A stretch of DNA of 64,000 nt from Leptobrachium leishanense (taxonomy: Eukaryota; Chordata; Amphibia; Anura; Megophryidae), in contig CM019063.1 of NCBI GenBank assembly GCA_009667805.1, forward strand, positions 190,088,661 through 190,152,660, written 5' to 3'. Numbering within the stretch: position 1 is the stretch's first letter; each line of letters opens with the position of its first letter. The translations under genes and the position numbers were made by a program. Below, one piece after another: positions 38,777 to 51,067 of the stretch. The notes under the pieces were generated by a model, which saw only the letters and a list, made by a program, of their open reading frames with translations, did no database searches and was not told where the DNA came from.

Positions 38777-38804
<28 letters not shown>
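38777..38804. repeat. Poly(A) run
   Basis: Nearly 30 A residues at the end of the hAT element. Confidence 0.9.
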
Positions 38805-38808
<4 letters not shown>

Positions 38809-40368
38809 TTTTAAAAAAAGGTTTACGTAGTAAAAAAGAGAAATTTAAAAATATTAAATTTATTACACTGAAACCTATTAGATACGCCTGTTTAAACCTG
38901 TCAAATTGAGTCCCCGAAAGCAAATCATTTTGCTGAATTTTCAGTGCAAGACAAATCAATAGTTCTCAATGGGACAATTTCGGTCCTGCCAAACGCCACC
39001 AAATTGCAGTGAAATGCGCTGTATTTCGCGAATTGACAGCTTTGTGAATACACAAATAGCCCCAAAATTGCACCTACAGTGAAATTCACCATTCGGTGCA
39101 ATTTGGTGGCAAATTCGAAGGTTAAAGAATAACCCCCTTAGAGATCTGGACTTGGGGAGTTACCCTTCTCATTTGTTTGGATAGGCATATGAGAAACCAA
39201 ACAATGTCAAAATGGTACGCCTCTGGGCAATAACTTTTTTGTAGTTTTTAAAATGCAACCCATGTGTTTAGATTTGTTATTTGATCCCAACTCTTTCTGC
39301 GTAAATGGTAATCTGGTACAAATAGATGAAATTTACAATTTTATCTTCTAAATATGAAAATATTTTCAAATAAAAAAGGAGCATACAATGCAAAGTAGGT
39401 GAAGTGATGCCAATTGCAGAAACAAAACGTATGTATGAAATATTTGGTGACCAGTGACTTCCATACGGCCTTTTAGGATGCACGCCATCACATATCCCAA
39501 AAAAATTCACTTTTTTTGCCAATAATAAGAGGTCAAAAAGCGAGGGATGAAAAAATATTTTAAACACCATGCCTACCGTCCCCAGGTGTATGACATTCAT
39601 GTCTTTAGTAAACTGGCCAAGTCGCCCAGCACCACACACATAGGTAGCAGCTGATTAAGCAGGATGCAAATATCAGCAGGGGGCTAAGTGGGGGATTACG
39701 GTAGGTTCTCCACATAGTATCCAAACACACACACCAAGTAGTGCAGGAAAGGAAATCTGAACCAATATTAGGCTGGACGTCTACTGGGTTTGTAGTCACA
39801 CGACAGACTCTGTCATCTGCCTACGGACAACACCGTCAATTGTTGTCCACTGGAAGAGTTTGGACGATCAAGGTCGGCCAATGAACAGGCCAGCAAACAT
39901 GGGGGGGGGGGACTCTGGCCCTGAAACAGTGTTTCAGCACCAAGGAGACAACCGGCAAACACTGCCGAAACAAGCGAACACCCCCCCCCAGCACCCCCCC
40001 CCCCCAGTGCTGAAATATGTTTCAGCACCAAGAACAGCACCACCGAACACAGCCAGGCCGGCGTTCGTTCGGGGGGGATGGGAATGAAATTACGCCTTTA
40101 AAAAAACAAATTCAAACCCCCCCCAAAAAAAAACCTGCTTTCTGCTGCAGATGAAAAGAATAAACTGTTGATATACATATATATATTTTTTTGTTTTACC
40201 GTGAATGCTATGGGCTTCGCCTGTCGACCTGAATCCCTTCTCTATGGGGCAATTTCCCTGCCACGGCACAACAGTATAACTATACAATTCATCTTTCTTT
40301 TTCATGTAACTTGTACCAGATCGTCCGATTCCATCTGACAAATCCCATTCAAATGGGGAAGTTTGCTT

Positions 40369-40684
40369 GTCTGATATAGTCGCAAAAAATCGTCTAAAGT
40401 CACCCAATGGAAGTCGGAGGCAGTGGACAAGGGCTGATTCACCTGCATGTTGTGGGATTTGTCGGAAGACTACAGACAATATCAGATGATCGCACCATCG
40501 CAAATATATGGATCCAGTGGATGGCCCCAGGCTTGCCGTTCTCTTGGTCCGTACTTGTGCGATGATCCGATATGGTCTGAAATCAGCCGAGCGATCCCAC
40601 AGCATGCAGGTGAATCAGCCCTTATCCACTGCCTCCGACTTCCATTGGATGACTTCAGGCGATTTTTTGTGACTACAACAGACT
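40369..40684. mobile_element. Palindromic MITE, GGGCTGATTCACCTGCATG
   Basis: Arms of about 150 bp: CACCCAATGGAAGTCGGAGG, CAGTGGACAAGGGCTGATTC and CACCTGCATGTTGTGGGAT pair with their complements to the right. A part of the arm recurs at 37300-37400. The superfamily is unknown. Confidence 0.6.
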
Positions 40685-41963
40685 AGCTTAGGACGAGGCT
40701 TTTTTCCTTGCCGACCAGGGCGCTTTTTTTTTTTCCCCTTCAGGCTGGCTGTGTTTGGTTTTTCATTTCACCTTCAGCTGCGCCGGACCCTGTTTCAGCA
40801 CCAAGGACATGGTTTTAATGTTCCTAGGAGCGGTGTCTCTCTCTCCCCCCCCCCCCCGTTGGGCTTTTTGTTAGTTCGTCAGCCTGTCAGTTGGCAGACC
40901 TGGCGACCCAGCCTAAATGTAAGAAGGAAAAAAAGTTTTTTGTCTCTAGCTTCCATTTTGTGGATTTTTCCCATGCGCTAATATTTATCAAAATCTGCAA
41001 AAGTCTTACTTTATAGCTGTGATTTATCGGATAAAGTATTTAACAGTCAGTGGAGTGGAGGAGTGAATGTTTAGATTAGGCTATTGTGTTCTCCAGGGCG
41101 AGATAAGAGCTGGCAGCTGAATGAGAATGACAGTGATTTTAAAAGAATAATCCCCCCCCCCCCCCGGTGATGTCCTTTGGATACATTCCACACAAACAAT
41201 AATGTGAGTCGGTGACTGACCCAGTCACTCCATTCTATGGCCAAAGCCACACAGTGAGGAGCAAGTGATGAAAAGATAGGGGGGGGGGGGTTAGATACTG
41301 GATGCACCCAGTGACACGTAGTGTAAAATATTCTCTTAACGAAACATACAGGAGAGCAACAAAACACACATGTAAGATATCAGCAACAAAATAAACAAAG
41401 TAAGACTTTTTTTGGCGGTAGTGTCCCTTTACGAGTAAGACATGGGGTCAGGGTGGGAAACCCAGACTTCTACGAGTACAGAGCAGTTTAGGGAACTGAA
41501 GAATACATCATGAATGAATGATGATCTGTCACATGTATCGTCATTTAAGAGCATAAAAACAGAAGTCAAATCAAAGTGGTAGAACAAGAGTGAAGAAAAA
41601 AATTATATATTATTTGATACAATCTTAAATCTGAAGAGTTTAAAGCTATGTACACAATATATCATATTAGTTTTAGTTTAAGACCAAAAAGTGGGTTTTT
41701 GTGCAAACTATTTACAGGTTTTTTTAGGCCATTGCGGGGTGCTTAAAAAAAATAATTGTCAATATTGTTCCTAACGCAAGGAGAGCCAAAAAGTATTACA
41801 CTTATTAGAGCGCCGGCAGATTCTGAAGCGCTGTACAAGGCAAGTAATAAATATATATCTAAATGCACAGACGCATATCTTGAAGAAAGTCTTAATGTGC
41901 TGAATAGATTGTGACTGGGTTCTGAATATCTATAAGACCTATGCAGACACACACATTTATATA

Positions 41964-42306
41964 TAAAAATAAAGGTACCACTACGTACTGCTATACTCTG
42001 GTGATTTTGGCATCTGCACCAATACGGCTTTATATCTATATCTAACGAGTATAGCAGTACGTGGTGATACCTTTTTTTTTATTGGACTAAGGTTACATTT
42101 AAAAGACAAGCTTTTGAGAGTGTAACCTCTCTTCTTCAGGTCTGGAAGCTCAATTCTAGGATGCTGATCAGTAAGCCTCCAGACCTGAAGATGAGAGGTT
42201 ACACTCTCGAAAGCTTGTCTATTATATGTAACGTTAGTACAATAAAAAAAAGGTATCACCACGTACTGCTATACTCGTGATTTTGGCATCTGGACTAACG
42301 CGGCCT
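41964..42306. mobile_element. Hammerhead-bearing element, inverted pair plus extra forward tail
   Basis: Three blocks are visible: a forward tail (TACGTACTGCTATACTC ... AATACGGC), a reversed copy (about 42040-42175) and a forward copy (42176-42306). Both copies carry TTACACTCTC hammerhead segments followed by AATAAAAAAA and GGTATCACCACGTACTGC. The arrangement fits Penelope-like pLTRs in opposite orientation. Confidence 0.6.
42181..42220 (+). ncRNA. Hammerhead ribozyme motif
   Basis: AGAC-CTGAAGA-(T)-GAGAG-GTTACA-CTCTC-GAAA-GCTT-GTCT. CTGANGA and GAAA cores are intact, helix I is AGAC/GTCT, helix II is GAGAG/CTCTC, and AAGCTT is self-complementary. An extra base again separates core and helix II. 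The opposite-strand partner (42104-42143) has GAAA changed to AAAA. Confidence 0.7.
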
Positions 42307-43239
42307 AAAATTATATATATATACACACACACAACTATATCAAGGTTTATAATGAATATATATGTTGATATCGAAGTACAAGCCAGATTAAAATCATAAA
42401 TTACATAAACAGAGGATTAGTGCAAGCCATAGGCAGATTGCGGAGAACATGAATGCCAGAGTCTGCCTTTTCTTTCAGACATGGGAATTCCTCCTCCTTC
42501 CTACAGGCCTGAACACTGGAGCAGGTCTGGATTTAATTCAGCAGACTCTGCGTATAATTTATTACTGTGTCCTGCCCTGCCATCCCCTGGGACATCTGCA
42601 TTTTTCTGTCACTCCCTCTCTCTCCCTCCATCCTCATTCCTTTCATCTTTGCTTTTTGTTAAATACAACAGCTCGCCCCCTCCCCCATCTCTGAACCTTA
42701 TACCCATTCCCCCTTTCTTCTCTATAGAGTCTGCCCATTATATCCACAGTAGGTAGTGATTATTCGGAGAGGCTAAAAAAAAAAACTTTATGGTACCATG
42801 TAAGGAATTAGAACACGTTTTAATCATTCTACTAGGGATAGATAATGCTTGAGGTCAGAGTGAATGGCAGCACATGTCATTAACACGTTGCACAGGAATA
42901 GTACAAGTGCATCAATTAATATAGTCTAGATATAGGCATATGCATAGAATAGAAAAAGAGGAGACGTCTTGGTAAGGGAGATTTGAGTATGACAATCTCT
43001 TTACATGATCTGATCACATGTTCTCGTGTCGGGATGCTGCAGGCACTCGCATGTTAACAGGAAATGGCTGTGACACAAAACACGAGGCCTAGATCAACCT
43101 GTAACAAGAACAATAAATGAAGGGGAAACATAGAAACGGGGGGGGGGGGGTTATGCTCAGTAAAGCAGTTTAGTATTCTGTTTAAAGAGGGTCTCATTTC
43201 CAAACATTATCTCCCCTAAATACCATCTCCCACCTTCAG

Positions 43240-43670
43240 GACTTCTCCTGAGCTGCCCCCTCTCTATGGAACACCATCCCCCGCAACATCTGACTCTCCC
43301 CGTCTCTCCAGTCTTTCAAGACGTCTCTGAAAACACATTATGTTAGAGAAGCCTATCGGGTCACTCCACGATTCCCCCACTCTACACTTCTTGCTCCATC
43401 TTCCCATTCAGCTCACATGCACCCCGCTACTACACATACTATGCCATTTACACTCACCTGGTGCGTCACCCCTCTCCTCTTAGACTAAGCTCTTGAGCAG
43501 GGTCCTCTCTCCTACTGTTCAGTGTGTTTGTAGATTTGGTTTTCTGTCTCTCCCACTGTACAGCGCTAAGGAATTTGTTGGCACTTTAGAAATGCTTGTA
43601 AAGGTTATTCCGTCTCTCCCATTGTACAGCGCTACAGAACTTGTTGACGCTTTATAAATATTTGTAACCG
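43240..43670 (+). mobile_element. L2-like LINE 3' tail with duplicated end
   Basis: The sequence includes CTTTCAAGACGTCTCTGAAA and AGAGAAGCCTATCGGGT (end of the RT frame). Two successive copies of CTCCCACTGTACAGCGCTA...TTTATAAAT-type ends follow at 43550-43670. Confidence 0.7.
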
Positions 43671-44082
43671 TAACGATATTATTAATAGGATATGAAAAAA
43701 AGGCTAATAAAAGACTGGAGACACAAATTTGGATCCAAGATTCCCGTCACAGCATTTGCCATGGTTTAGAAAACGGTTTATTACTATGTTGCCCGTGTGA
43801 ATCCCATCAGATATGATTAAGATCTGTAATGTACTTGTCTCGCATTCCTGCCATTTATTGTAATCGACGCATGTAGGCATGCATGTTCGACCTAGTGTGT
43901 TTTTTGGGGGCCAAAAAAATATAAGACAGGGTCTTATTTTCAGGGAAACACTGTACTACTTTAATAAAAGCAACTTTGAATACAAAGGAAAAAGTGTCAA
44001 AACATTTTTTTTTAGGAAATTGCTCCAAAGAAATAAAATAAATATAAGACAATAGTTAATACTTTCAATTGATCCATTAAAC

Positions 44083-44226
44083 CAGGTATTTCAAACTCAG
44101 ACCCCTCCAAGTGTTTCTGAACTCCAACTCCCATGATTCTCTGGCCATCTATTGCATCCTCAGAATTCTGGACTTTCTAGACCACCAATATCTGGGGGGG
44201 GGGGGTCGTTAGCGTTTGAGATGCCA
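44083..44226. mobile_element. Diverged short hAT-like MITE
   Basis: The interior motifs CTGAACTCCAACTCCCATGA and TCTGGCCATCTATTGCATCC resemble the element at about 18640-18746. The ends (CCAGGTATTTCAAACTCAGA ... GTTTGAGATGCC) pair only imperfectly. Confidence 0.45.
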
Positions 44227-44659
44227 GCGTTATCCACTCTTAAACCATAGGTGTTATCCACCAACAGTACTGCAATACCAGTATTTGCAACACTGACGCT
44301 TAATAGATAACCCCTCATTTCGCAGATCTCCACTCTCCTGCAACTCTTAAATGGGTTATTCTAGTGCTTTAAATCATGCTGCGCACCCACAAGGCACTCA
44401 ACGGCTGGTGCTAGCAAACCATAACCACCATTACTTGTTAAGCACAAGTAAGAATCATACAAGGACTTGGCTGGAAAGAAAAACACCTACGATTATTTTG
44501 CAAAGGAGTCTGTAGACTTATATACAAGAATAACTTTCTAAAAAAAGTTAGAAAATGAATTACAGATGCAAATTACAAAACTACTGATTAGCTTTATGGA
44601 ACATATTCAAGATACATAAAACATCACCTGATCCAGACACACCCTTCACCTTTCCAACC

Positions 44660-44873
44660 TGGTGTTTAAGAGCTTTTCTGGGAAGCTACCACCCTACCTG
44701 AATAGACTGCTTCCCCCGGCAGTTCCCTCATCCTATAACCTCCGATCCAGGACCAGCACCTTACTTGCAATACCACAATACAAAATGACAGTGGCTCGAT
44801 CCTCATTTTCCTACAGAGCACCGCAATTGTGGAATAACCTCCCAGACGCCATCAAATCTTCCCAGTCTTAAGT
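44660..44873 (+). pseudogene. LINE reverse transcriptase C-terminal fragment
   Basis: Translates as FKSFSGKLPPYLNRLLPPAV, SYNLRSRTSTLLAIPQ and SSFSYRAPQLWNNLPDAIK, the C-terminal region of L2/CR1/Rex-type reverse transcriptase. It ends 30 bp before a TTAA MITE. Confidence 0.75.
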
Positions 44874-44900
44874 CACTATTCCCCAGTCTTAAGATCTCTA

Positions 44901-45753
44901 TTAACCCTTTCACTGCTGAGGACGTGTGGGACACGTCCTCATTGACGCACATTACATGCTGAGGACGTGCCTCACACGTCATCAGCTTTGCGGGACCCCC
45001 GGAGATACTTACCTCTCTGTCCGGGGTCCCGCGGCGTTCTGACTTCAGCATCCTCAGACGCTGAAGTCAAGCTCTTCCCGACGTAAATGACGTCATCGTG
45101 CCATGACGTCATTTCCAGGCGACCCCCCCCCCCCGTTCAAAGGAACCCCGATATCTCCAGAACCGTGGCAGCTAGGGGGTCATGGAGGGTGTCATTCAAA
45201 AGGACTGAGCATGAAAGCACCTTTCGAATGATACCCAACATGACTAGGTACAAAGTTAAAAAAAATAAAAAATACATGTTTTTTTGTGTGTTGTTTTTAT
45301 TAATGCAGCAACATTGTTCACATTTCAATTATAATGTGAACAATGATGCTGCACTAATGATTTTTTTCTATGGGGTGCGTTTGCTAAAAATCACGTAATT
45401 CCCTCCAAAAATGTAACAAGTCCCCATTTCTAATTTTTGTACAAGCGCACCCCATAGAAAATATAACCGCAAACGCTCATGGGATAAAATGTGAAAAAAA
45501 ACACTTTACACACTGCAGATGATTAAAAATTAAATTTTTAATGCATTTTTTGTCATAATATACAGGCAGGACATGACGTATACATATAAAAATGATATAT
45601 TATGAATCTGCAGAGTCTGCCGGAAAGAACGATATATAATATGTCTGGGCCATATAATAAAATGTGACTTCAAATCGCGTTTAAACATGAGAGAAAGCGG
45701 TAAAAATTAGCTCAGCACACAGCGGTGAAATGCCTCAGCAGTGAAAGGGTTAA
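44901..45753. mobile_element. TTAA-flanked MITE, CCCTTTCACTGCTGAGGACG family, long form
   Basis: 853 bp with intact TTAA termini. It directly follows the LINE fragment at 44660-44873. An interior palindrome (GAACAATGATGCTGC and complement, 45300-45350) is present. Confidence 0.75.
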
Positions 45754-45762
45754 CATACCTCA

Positions 45763-45835
45763 ATACAGAATGCACCTGTAAACATGTAACAGTGACTATA
45801 TACAGAATGCACCTGTAAACATGTAATAGTGACTA
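45763..45835. repeat. ~36-bp tandem duplication
   Basis: ATACAGAATGCACCTGTAAA and the following CATGTAA(C/T)AGTGACTA occur twice in a row. Confidence 0.85.
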
Positions 45836-45951
45836 AACATTGCACCAACGCCATTTAATAATAAAAAAAATACTTTAAGCTTTTAATTTTACGGACAATA
45901 TGGCAATGTCTAGACTCTGGCCTTTGCAATCAACCCTCATGACCCTGTGGG

Positions 45952-46088
45952 TAAGGGGTTGGCAGCCTTGGTCCTCCAGATGTTTTGGAACTACAACTGT
46001 GGTAATGTTCAGCAACTCATTAGGTTCTTAGAGCCTCATGGGAAATGTAGTTCCTAAAGATCTAGGAGGACCAAGATAGCTGACCCAG
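45952..46088. mobile_element. hAT-type MITE, family GGGGTTGGCAGCCTTGG
   Basis: The left end TAAGGGGTTGGCAGCCTTGG and right end GGACCAAGATAGCTGACCC are complementary relatives of the 4355 element. The interior again holds GGAACTACAACT and ATGGGAAATGTAGTTCC. Confidence 0.65.
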
Positions 46089-46875
46089 CTGTAAGAAATA
46101 AGTATCAGAAATACAGGGGAGCAATAGATCCCTGCATATCCTGTATAGGGAATTCCCTGCCAGATGGGAGGGAAGCCCAATACCGGTTATGTTCATGTGC
46201 AATACAGTCAGCTGGGCAGAGGAAGACCTACAGCAAGAGTTGCCAGCCTGATGTGGAAGAAGTTCCAAATCAGCACCGTTCTGTGGCACCTCACGTCACG
46301 GCTGCAGTGAGCCAACTTGTCAAATTATCTGCAATATTGGCAATTAAAAGGCCATTATAAGTAAATTACTGAATATCACCCACAGATTATAGGCAAAACC
46401 GGTAATCCGTCTATCCCTAATCTGTAGAATAGGGAATCAACTTTGATGCAAAAGGCAAAAGGTATATACAAATATCAAACCCTTTATTTATAGCCACATA
46501 ATTACACAACACAGATAGTATACATAGTGTAAGATATGTTTCCATAGAATCACAACATAAATATATTTATCACATAGGCATGCAATATATGTGATATACC
46601 GTAAAAATCCACAGTAGACAGGTTTCCATACAAAGTGTTAATTCATCTCAAAGACCAAAATGTTGGTGTTATTTACCCAATGCTGCCATCCCAGTCGCTG
46701 ATTTGAGAGAATTGAATCCTGTCTATTGTTTTATTATTATAGTTTACATGTATTACATGATGATCATTAATAAAGGATTTAATATTTTTATTTTGCATCT
46801 GAGTTGATTATCATTATGTCACGTGTATCGGTTTGTATTCATTATGTCTGAGTAGAACTTGATCTTGCTGCTTAA

Positions 46876-47789
46876 AGGGATACTCTATTGAAAATACAGT
46901 TCCCTTTTTGCCATTAAATAATTGGGCAGATGCTGCCGTCAGCCACTGGCCAGTTATTTTACTTTTCAGGTGATTTTACTTGCCCTTCGCTTTGCGCTGC
47001 TCCTCCTCAGTTCAGTGAGTCCAGAACCCGGAGGTCCCTTAAAGGTTTTCTGTGCAATTTGAGCTCCTACGTAAATTGCGTCATGTAGGAACTGTAAATT
47101 GCACACCACTACACGACTTCCACACTTTACGTATGCATGTTCCGTAGAACCTGCGCAGAACGATGGATCAAAAGTGCACGCATGCTCCACGCTGCCTACA
47201 GCGAGCAGTCTGAGAGGGTGACATCGACACTCTGCGTGCTGAGGTCACTGGTGACGTGAAGCTGAAAAATTTAAAATTTCCTGCCCGCAGATGACACTGG
47301 GTCACCCAAAGTTTCCTTTGGATCAGGACAGCGAGGGGCACGCCTCACATCCTGACCACTTTAACCCCCCGACGGTATTCCCGACTGTGGCTCGGGGTTA
47401 ACGTTCAGTGCTGAAAGCGGTAACCCCGAGCCACACTCTGGATGCATACATACCTTTACCTGCGCTCCCTAGCTGACCTCCGTGAATGCGGCGTTCTGCT
47501 TCCTGGTTTGCGAGAAGGGAACAAGGAAGTATGAGGTCGCGATCGTCCGTAGGAGACAGCGGGGACAGCGAGGGAGAGCAGCGACAGGTAATGTATGCAG
47601 CCCGAGTGTGGCTTGGGGTTACCGCTTTCAGTGCAGTTAACCCCGCTTTCAATGCATTTAACCCCGAGCCACACTCCATATACCGCTAGGGAGCCAAATA
47701 AATTGTAACGATTCTGACATATGAAATATGTCAGCAACGTAACGCCAGGGAGGTTAAAACAAAGTGCTCAAGATAAGTAGAGTGTCCCT
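46876..47789. mobile_element. T2/Kolobok-type MITE with nested piggyBac-type MITE
   Basis: The termini AGGGATACTCTATTG and AGTAGAGTGTCCCT are flanked by TTAA on both sides (46872-46875, 47790-47793). The MITE at 47361-47757 is inserted in it. Confidence 0.8.
47361..47757. mobile_element. piggyBac-type MITE, family CCTCCCTGGCGGT, nested
   Basis: TTAACCCCCCGACGGTATTC and GCCAGGGAGGTTAA, with TTAA at both ends. Palindromic GGCTCGGGGTTA segments fill the interior. Confidence 0.8.
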
Positions 47790-48442
47790 TTAAGTGTTAA
47801 TTTGCCATCATTATATTACATGGTTCTGATCACTGCCCCAATGATTTAAATTGAACCAGGAGGTTAATATTCTGGCAATGCTGTAAAGAGCCAGCACAAC
47901 GTTTCCAATTGGAGATTAAACTTCTATCGCATTGCCCGTTGATCCAGTGAGAAATCAGATTGTCACTATGGAATCAAGAAGAGTGGGGTTTTTTTTCTCC
48001 TTTTTGATCATAATTGGAAAATGCACCAAGTGGTGGATTGTTTTTATTTTGTCCTATTTTGGATCAACTGCAGCCTTAGGAATATGTGGGAGGTTGAAAT
48101 TAACCAACATTTGTCTTTTTTAAAGCGGTTTTATTTTACTATATAACTCTGTAAGCACCACAGGGAGCATGGTTCTCTCTACCTCCTGGAACTATATATA
48201 ATCTTAATCATGTATTGGAACCCCTGTACTACACTGCAGAATACAATTGCTGCAATACATTATGTATATTAAAACAAACACACTGTATATAAAATAGCAT
48301 AGCTCATTAAAATGAGTAGAGCCCGTCATTCTGCTGGACAGCTTTAAGTCATAATAACATGACTACGTAACCAAGGCTGTGTTTATTCACTAAGCAGTGC
48401 GCTGTGGTGACAGAGCAAACTTTAGGCCAAGATCGTATAGTT

Positions 48443-48611
48443 CAGTGTTTCCCAAACCTGTCCTCAGGATCCGATGACAGGTCAGGTTTGCAGGATATCT
48501 GAAGCACAGCACAGGTGATATGATTTGCTGCTCAGTGATTGCAGGATTCAGTCTGCTTTTCCCCAAGGTGATCCTTAAAACCTGGCCTGGTTGTGGGTCC
48601 CAACCCTACTG
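48443..48611. mobile_element. hAT-type MITE, CAGTGTTTCCCAAACC family
   Basis: It has the same interior as 14305 (GCACAGGTGATATGATTTG, CAGTGATTGCAGGATTCAG). The right end GGTCCCAACCCTACTG has decayed. Confidence 0.75.
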
Positions 48612-50287
48612 TTAAAAGTTCAAAATGGACAATTTCTCAAATTTCAGCAATTTTTCCCTCAAATGTGCATGCAATCCCCCAGCATTTTGAAACCTTTATC
48701 CTACCAATAGATGAAGGGGGAGGTGTGGGGATTGTAAGCACAAAGCTGATTAACATACTGACTGAGCATTTCTGTGCCTCAAACTGAAGAGCCGCAAGAT
48801 AACCTAGCCCATTCCTCACTTTAACAAGAGGAAAACCAGACATATCAGTAGGCCTCAATATGCCAAATAATCAACAAAATGATTGCAGGAGCATGCCAAG
48901 AACATGTAATGATGTGTGCTATGTACCATGCGCAAACAGAAGCCATCTGTAGAAATACTGCAGATTATGACCTTTACAGATCAATATAGTGGGAGTAGGA
49001 TGTGGCCATGAATGGCAGCGCAGCACAGTGTACATTACGCAGCGTCCACCCACTGCTACATATATAGACCTCTTTAGCATGCGATTAGAAGCACAGCCAC
49101 AGATGTTTATTCAGGACATACTGACTTGTCTATGAATGGCAAACACTCGCCAGATTCTGCTAGAGATGCAATTATTTGCAAGGCGTTAACTCTTATGTCT
49201 TATGGCACGACTTGTAAATGTCTGCAGCCCCTGTGCTTTTCCAAGTAGAGTAGTAAGTCCTGTTCTGGCTCGACTTTTTCAGCAGGTCACTGCACAGTTC
49301 TGCTTCGTAGACATAGCAGAAGCCAGATGATCACGTGTGATGGGCAGCCACAAGAGCATGGCTGTCTTAAAGGTCACTTGAAGGGGTTAAAGGTGATTAT
49401 TAAAAGGAAAAAATACAAACTGCTACAACACCCATAAAACCTCCACAACGAGATACATAGGAAAATGTCTTTGCAGTCTATGTGGCATGCCTCATGGAGA
49501 CGCTACTGTTACTACATAACCTGCTTACTACCTACTGATGACACACACCGAACGAACCTGCATCATCAGGAAAACAGGTTTTGCGTGTATAGACTTTATG
49601 TGAGAACTCTATTGAGTAACTTCAGTATTCCCTACGGCAGCTGAATTTAATAGTAAATCCATGTAAACTATTCTAGTTCGAGTTCAGAGAAACAAAACTA
49701 GAGGGGAATGGGAGCTGTCGAACACCATAAGCATAGATTTTGAGCTCTGCTCCCCACAGAAATAACTGAACTACAACTCCCATAATTCTCAGACCATCTT
49801 TTAACTCCAGGAGTTCTGTGCAGTTATAGGCCACCAACATCTGAGGGGGCCACTAGTACTTCCGATAAAGATTTTCAGATTGCTTACATTGGAAAAAAGA
49901 AAAAACATTGATACATTTCAGCATAAAATAATACAAATCACACACATTCTTATAGACGGCAGATACAAGAGATACATGGGATGTTATTGCTGCGCTCAAG
50001 CGTACTTTCGATTCTAACCGCAGCATGACCTTTTAAATCGGTGAGAAGGCTGGCCAAACAATGACATTACTTTCTACAACCTGAAAAATAAAGCAGTTCC
50101 AAGAATCTTTTGAGTTTTACAGCTATCATCCTGTCTCACATCTCTGTATCCTGATATCAATTGTAATCCGCCTACATGCATAGAATGAAGAAAAAATATC
50201 CACTCTCTGAGAAACATGGAAAATAATAATAGTCTGTAAACGGATTGCATTATCCTGAAGGCCGGCACATAGATAGAAAAGAATGTC

Positions 50288-51067
50288 TAGGGATGCACCG
50301 ATGCTAGTATCGGTGTCGATAGCGGGCACTTGCACTCGTGAAAATACCCCCGATACCGGAAGCCAGCACTGGGCTGGCTTGCCGGTCGGTATGTGAGGGC
50401 TGGAGCGGCTGGCCCAACCGGATGGCAGTGTTCCAGTAAGTAGCCGCTGGCATGTCAAGGTTGTAATGTGGCCGCTGGAACCTCCAGCCGCACTCTGACA
50501 TCTTGCAAAGATCGTGAGATATAGCGAACTCTGCAAGATTTCGCAAGAGTGCGGCCCTAGCGGAGCCAAGTTACCACAATCACATGCTGCGGCCGCTCAC
50601 TGGAACGCAGCCGGAGGGGCCTAGCAGAATGCTGTTCATGCAGTCTGACAGCCACACCAGTGTCTGAGGTCTAGTGCGCGTGGATATACATGTATTCGAG
50701 GTCTGCTGTGTGTGTGGGTATACATGTATCCGAGGTCTGCTGTGGGTGGGTACAAATGTATCCGAGGCCTGGTGTGTGTGTGTGGGTATATATGTATCTG
50801 AGGTCTGGGGGGGTATCTATATATCTGAGGTGCGTGTGGGTATATATACCTGGAGGTCTGGTGACTGGTCAGGATGTGTGCAGGCCTGTGCAGTGTGTAA
50901 ATGGGGTGTCTGCCCATATTTTAATTTTAAAATAAAATTGGTCAGGCTTTCAGCAAAATCCTAAAATATGTATTGTAAAGCGGTCACATAACATTACATA
51001 AAAGCATCGGTAATCGCTATTGGAGAGTACCTAAAAAAGTATTGGAACTCGGTATCGGTGCATCCTA
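50288..51067. mobile_element. hAT-type MITE, TAGGGATGCACCGAT family, expanded
   Basis: Ends TAGGGATGCACCGATGC and GGTATCGGTGCATCCTA. The flanking 8-mers differ, so the duplication has decayed. It is larger than the 10692 copy because it contains the minisatellite at 50660-50870. Confidence 0.7.
50660..50870. repeat. Diverged ~40-bp tandem repeat
   Basis: About five copies of a unit with GTATACATGTATCCGAGGTC followed by TG-rich sequence, inside the hAT MITE. It accounts for the local reading frames on both strands. Confidence 0.8.
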
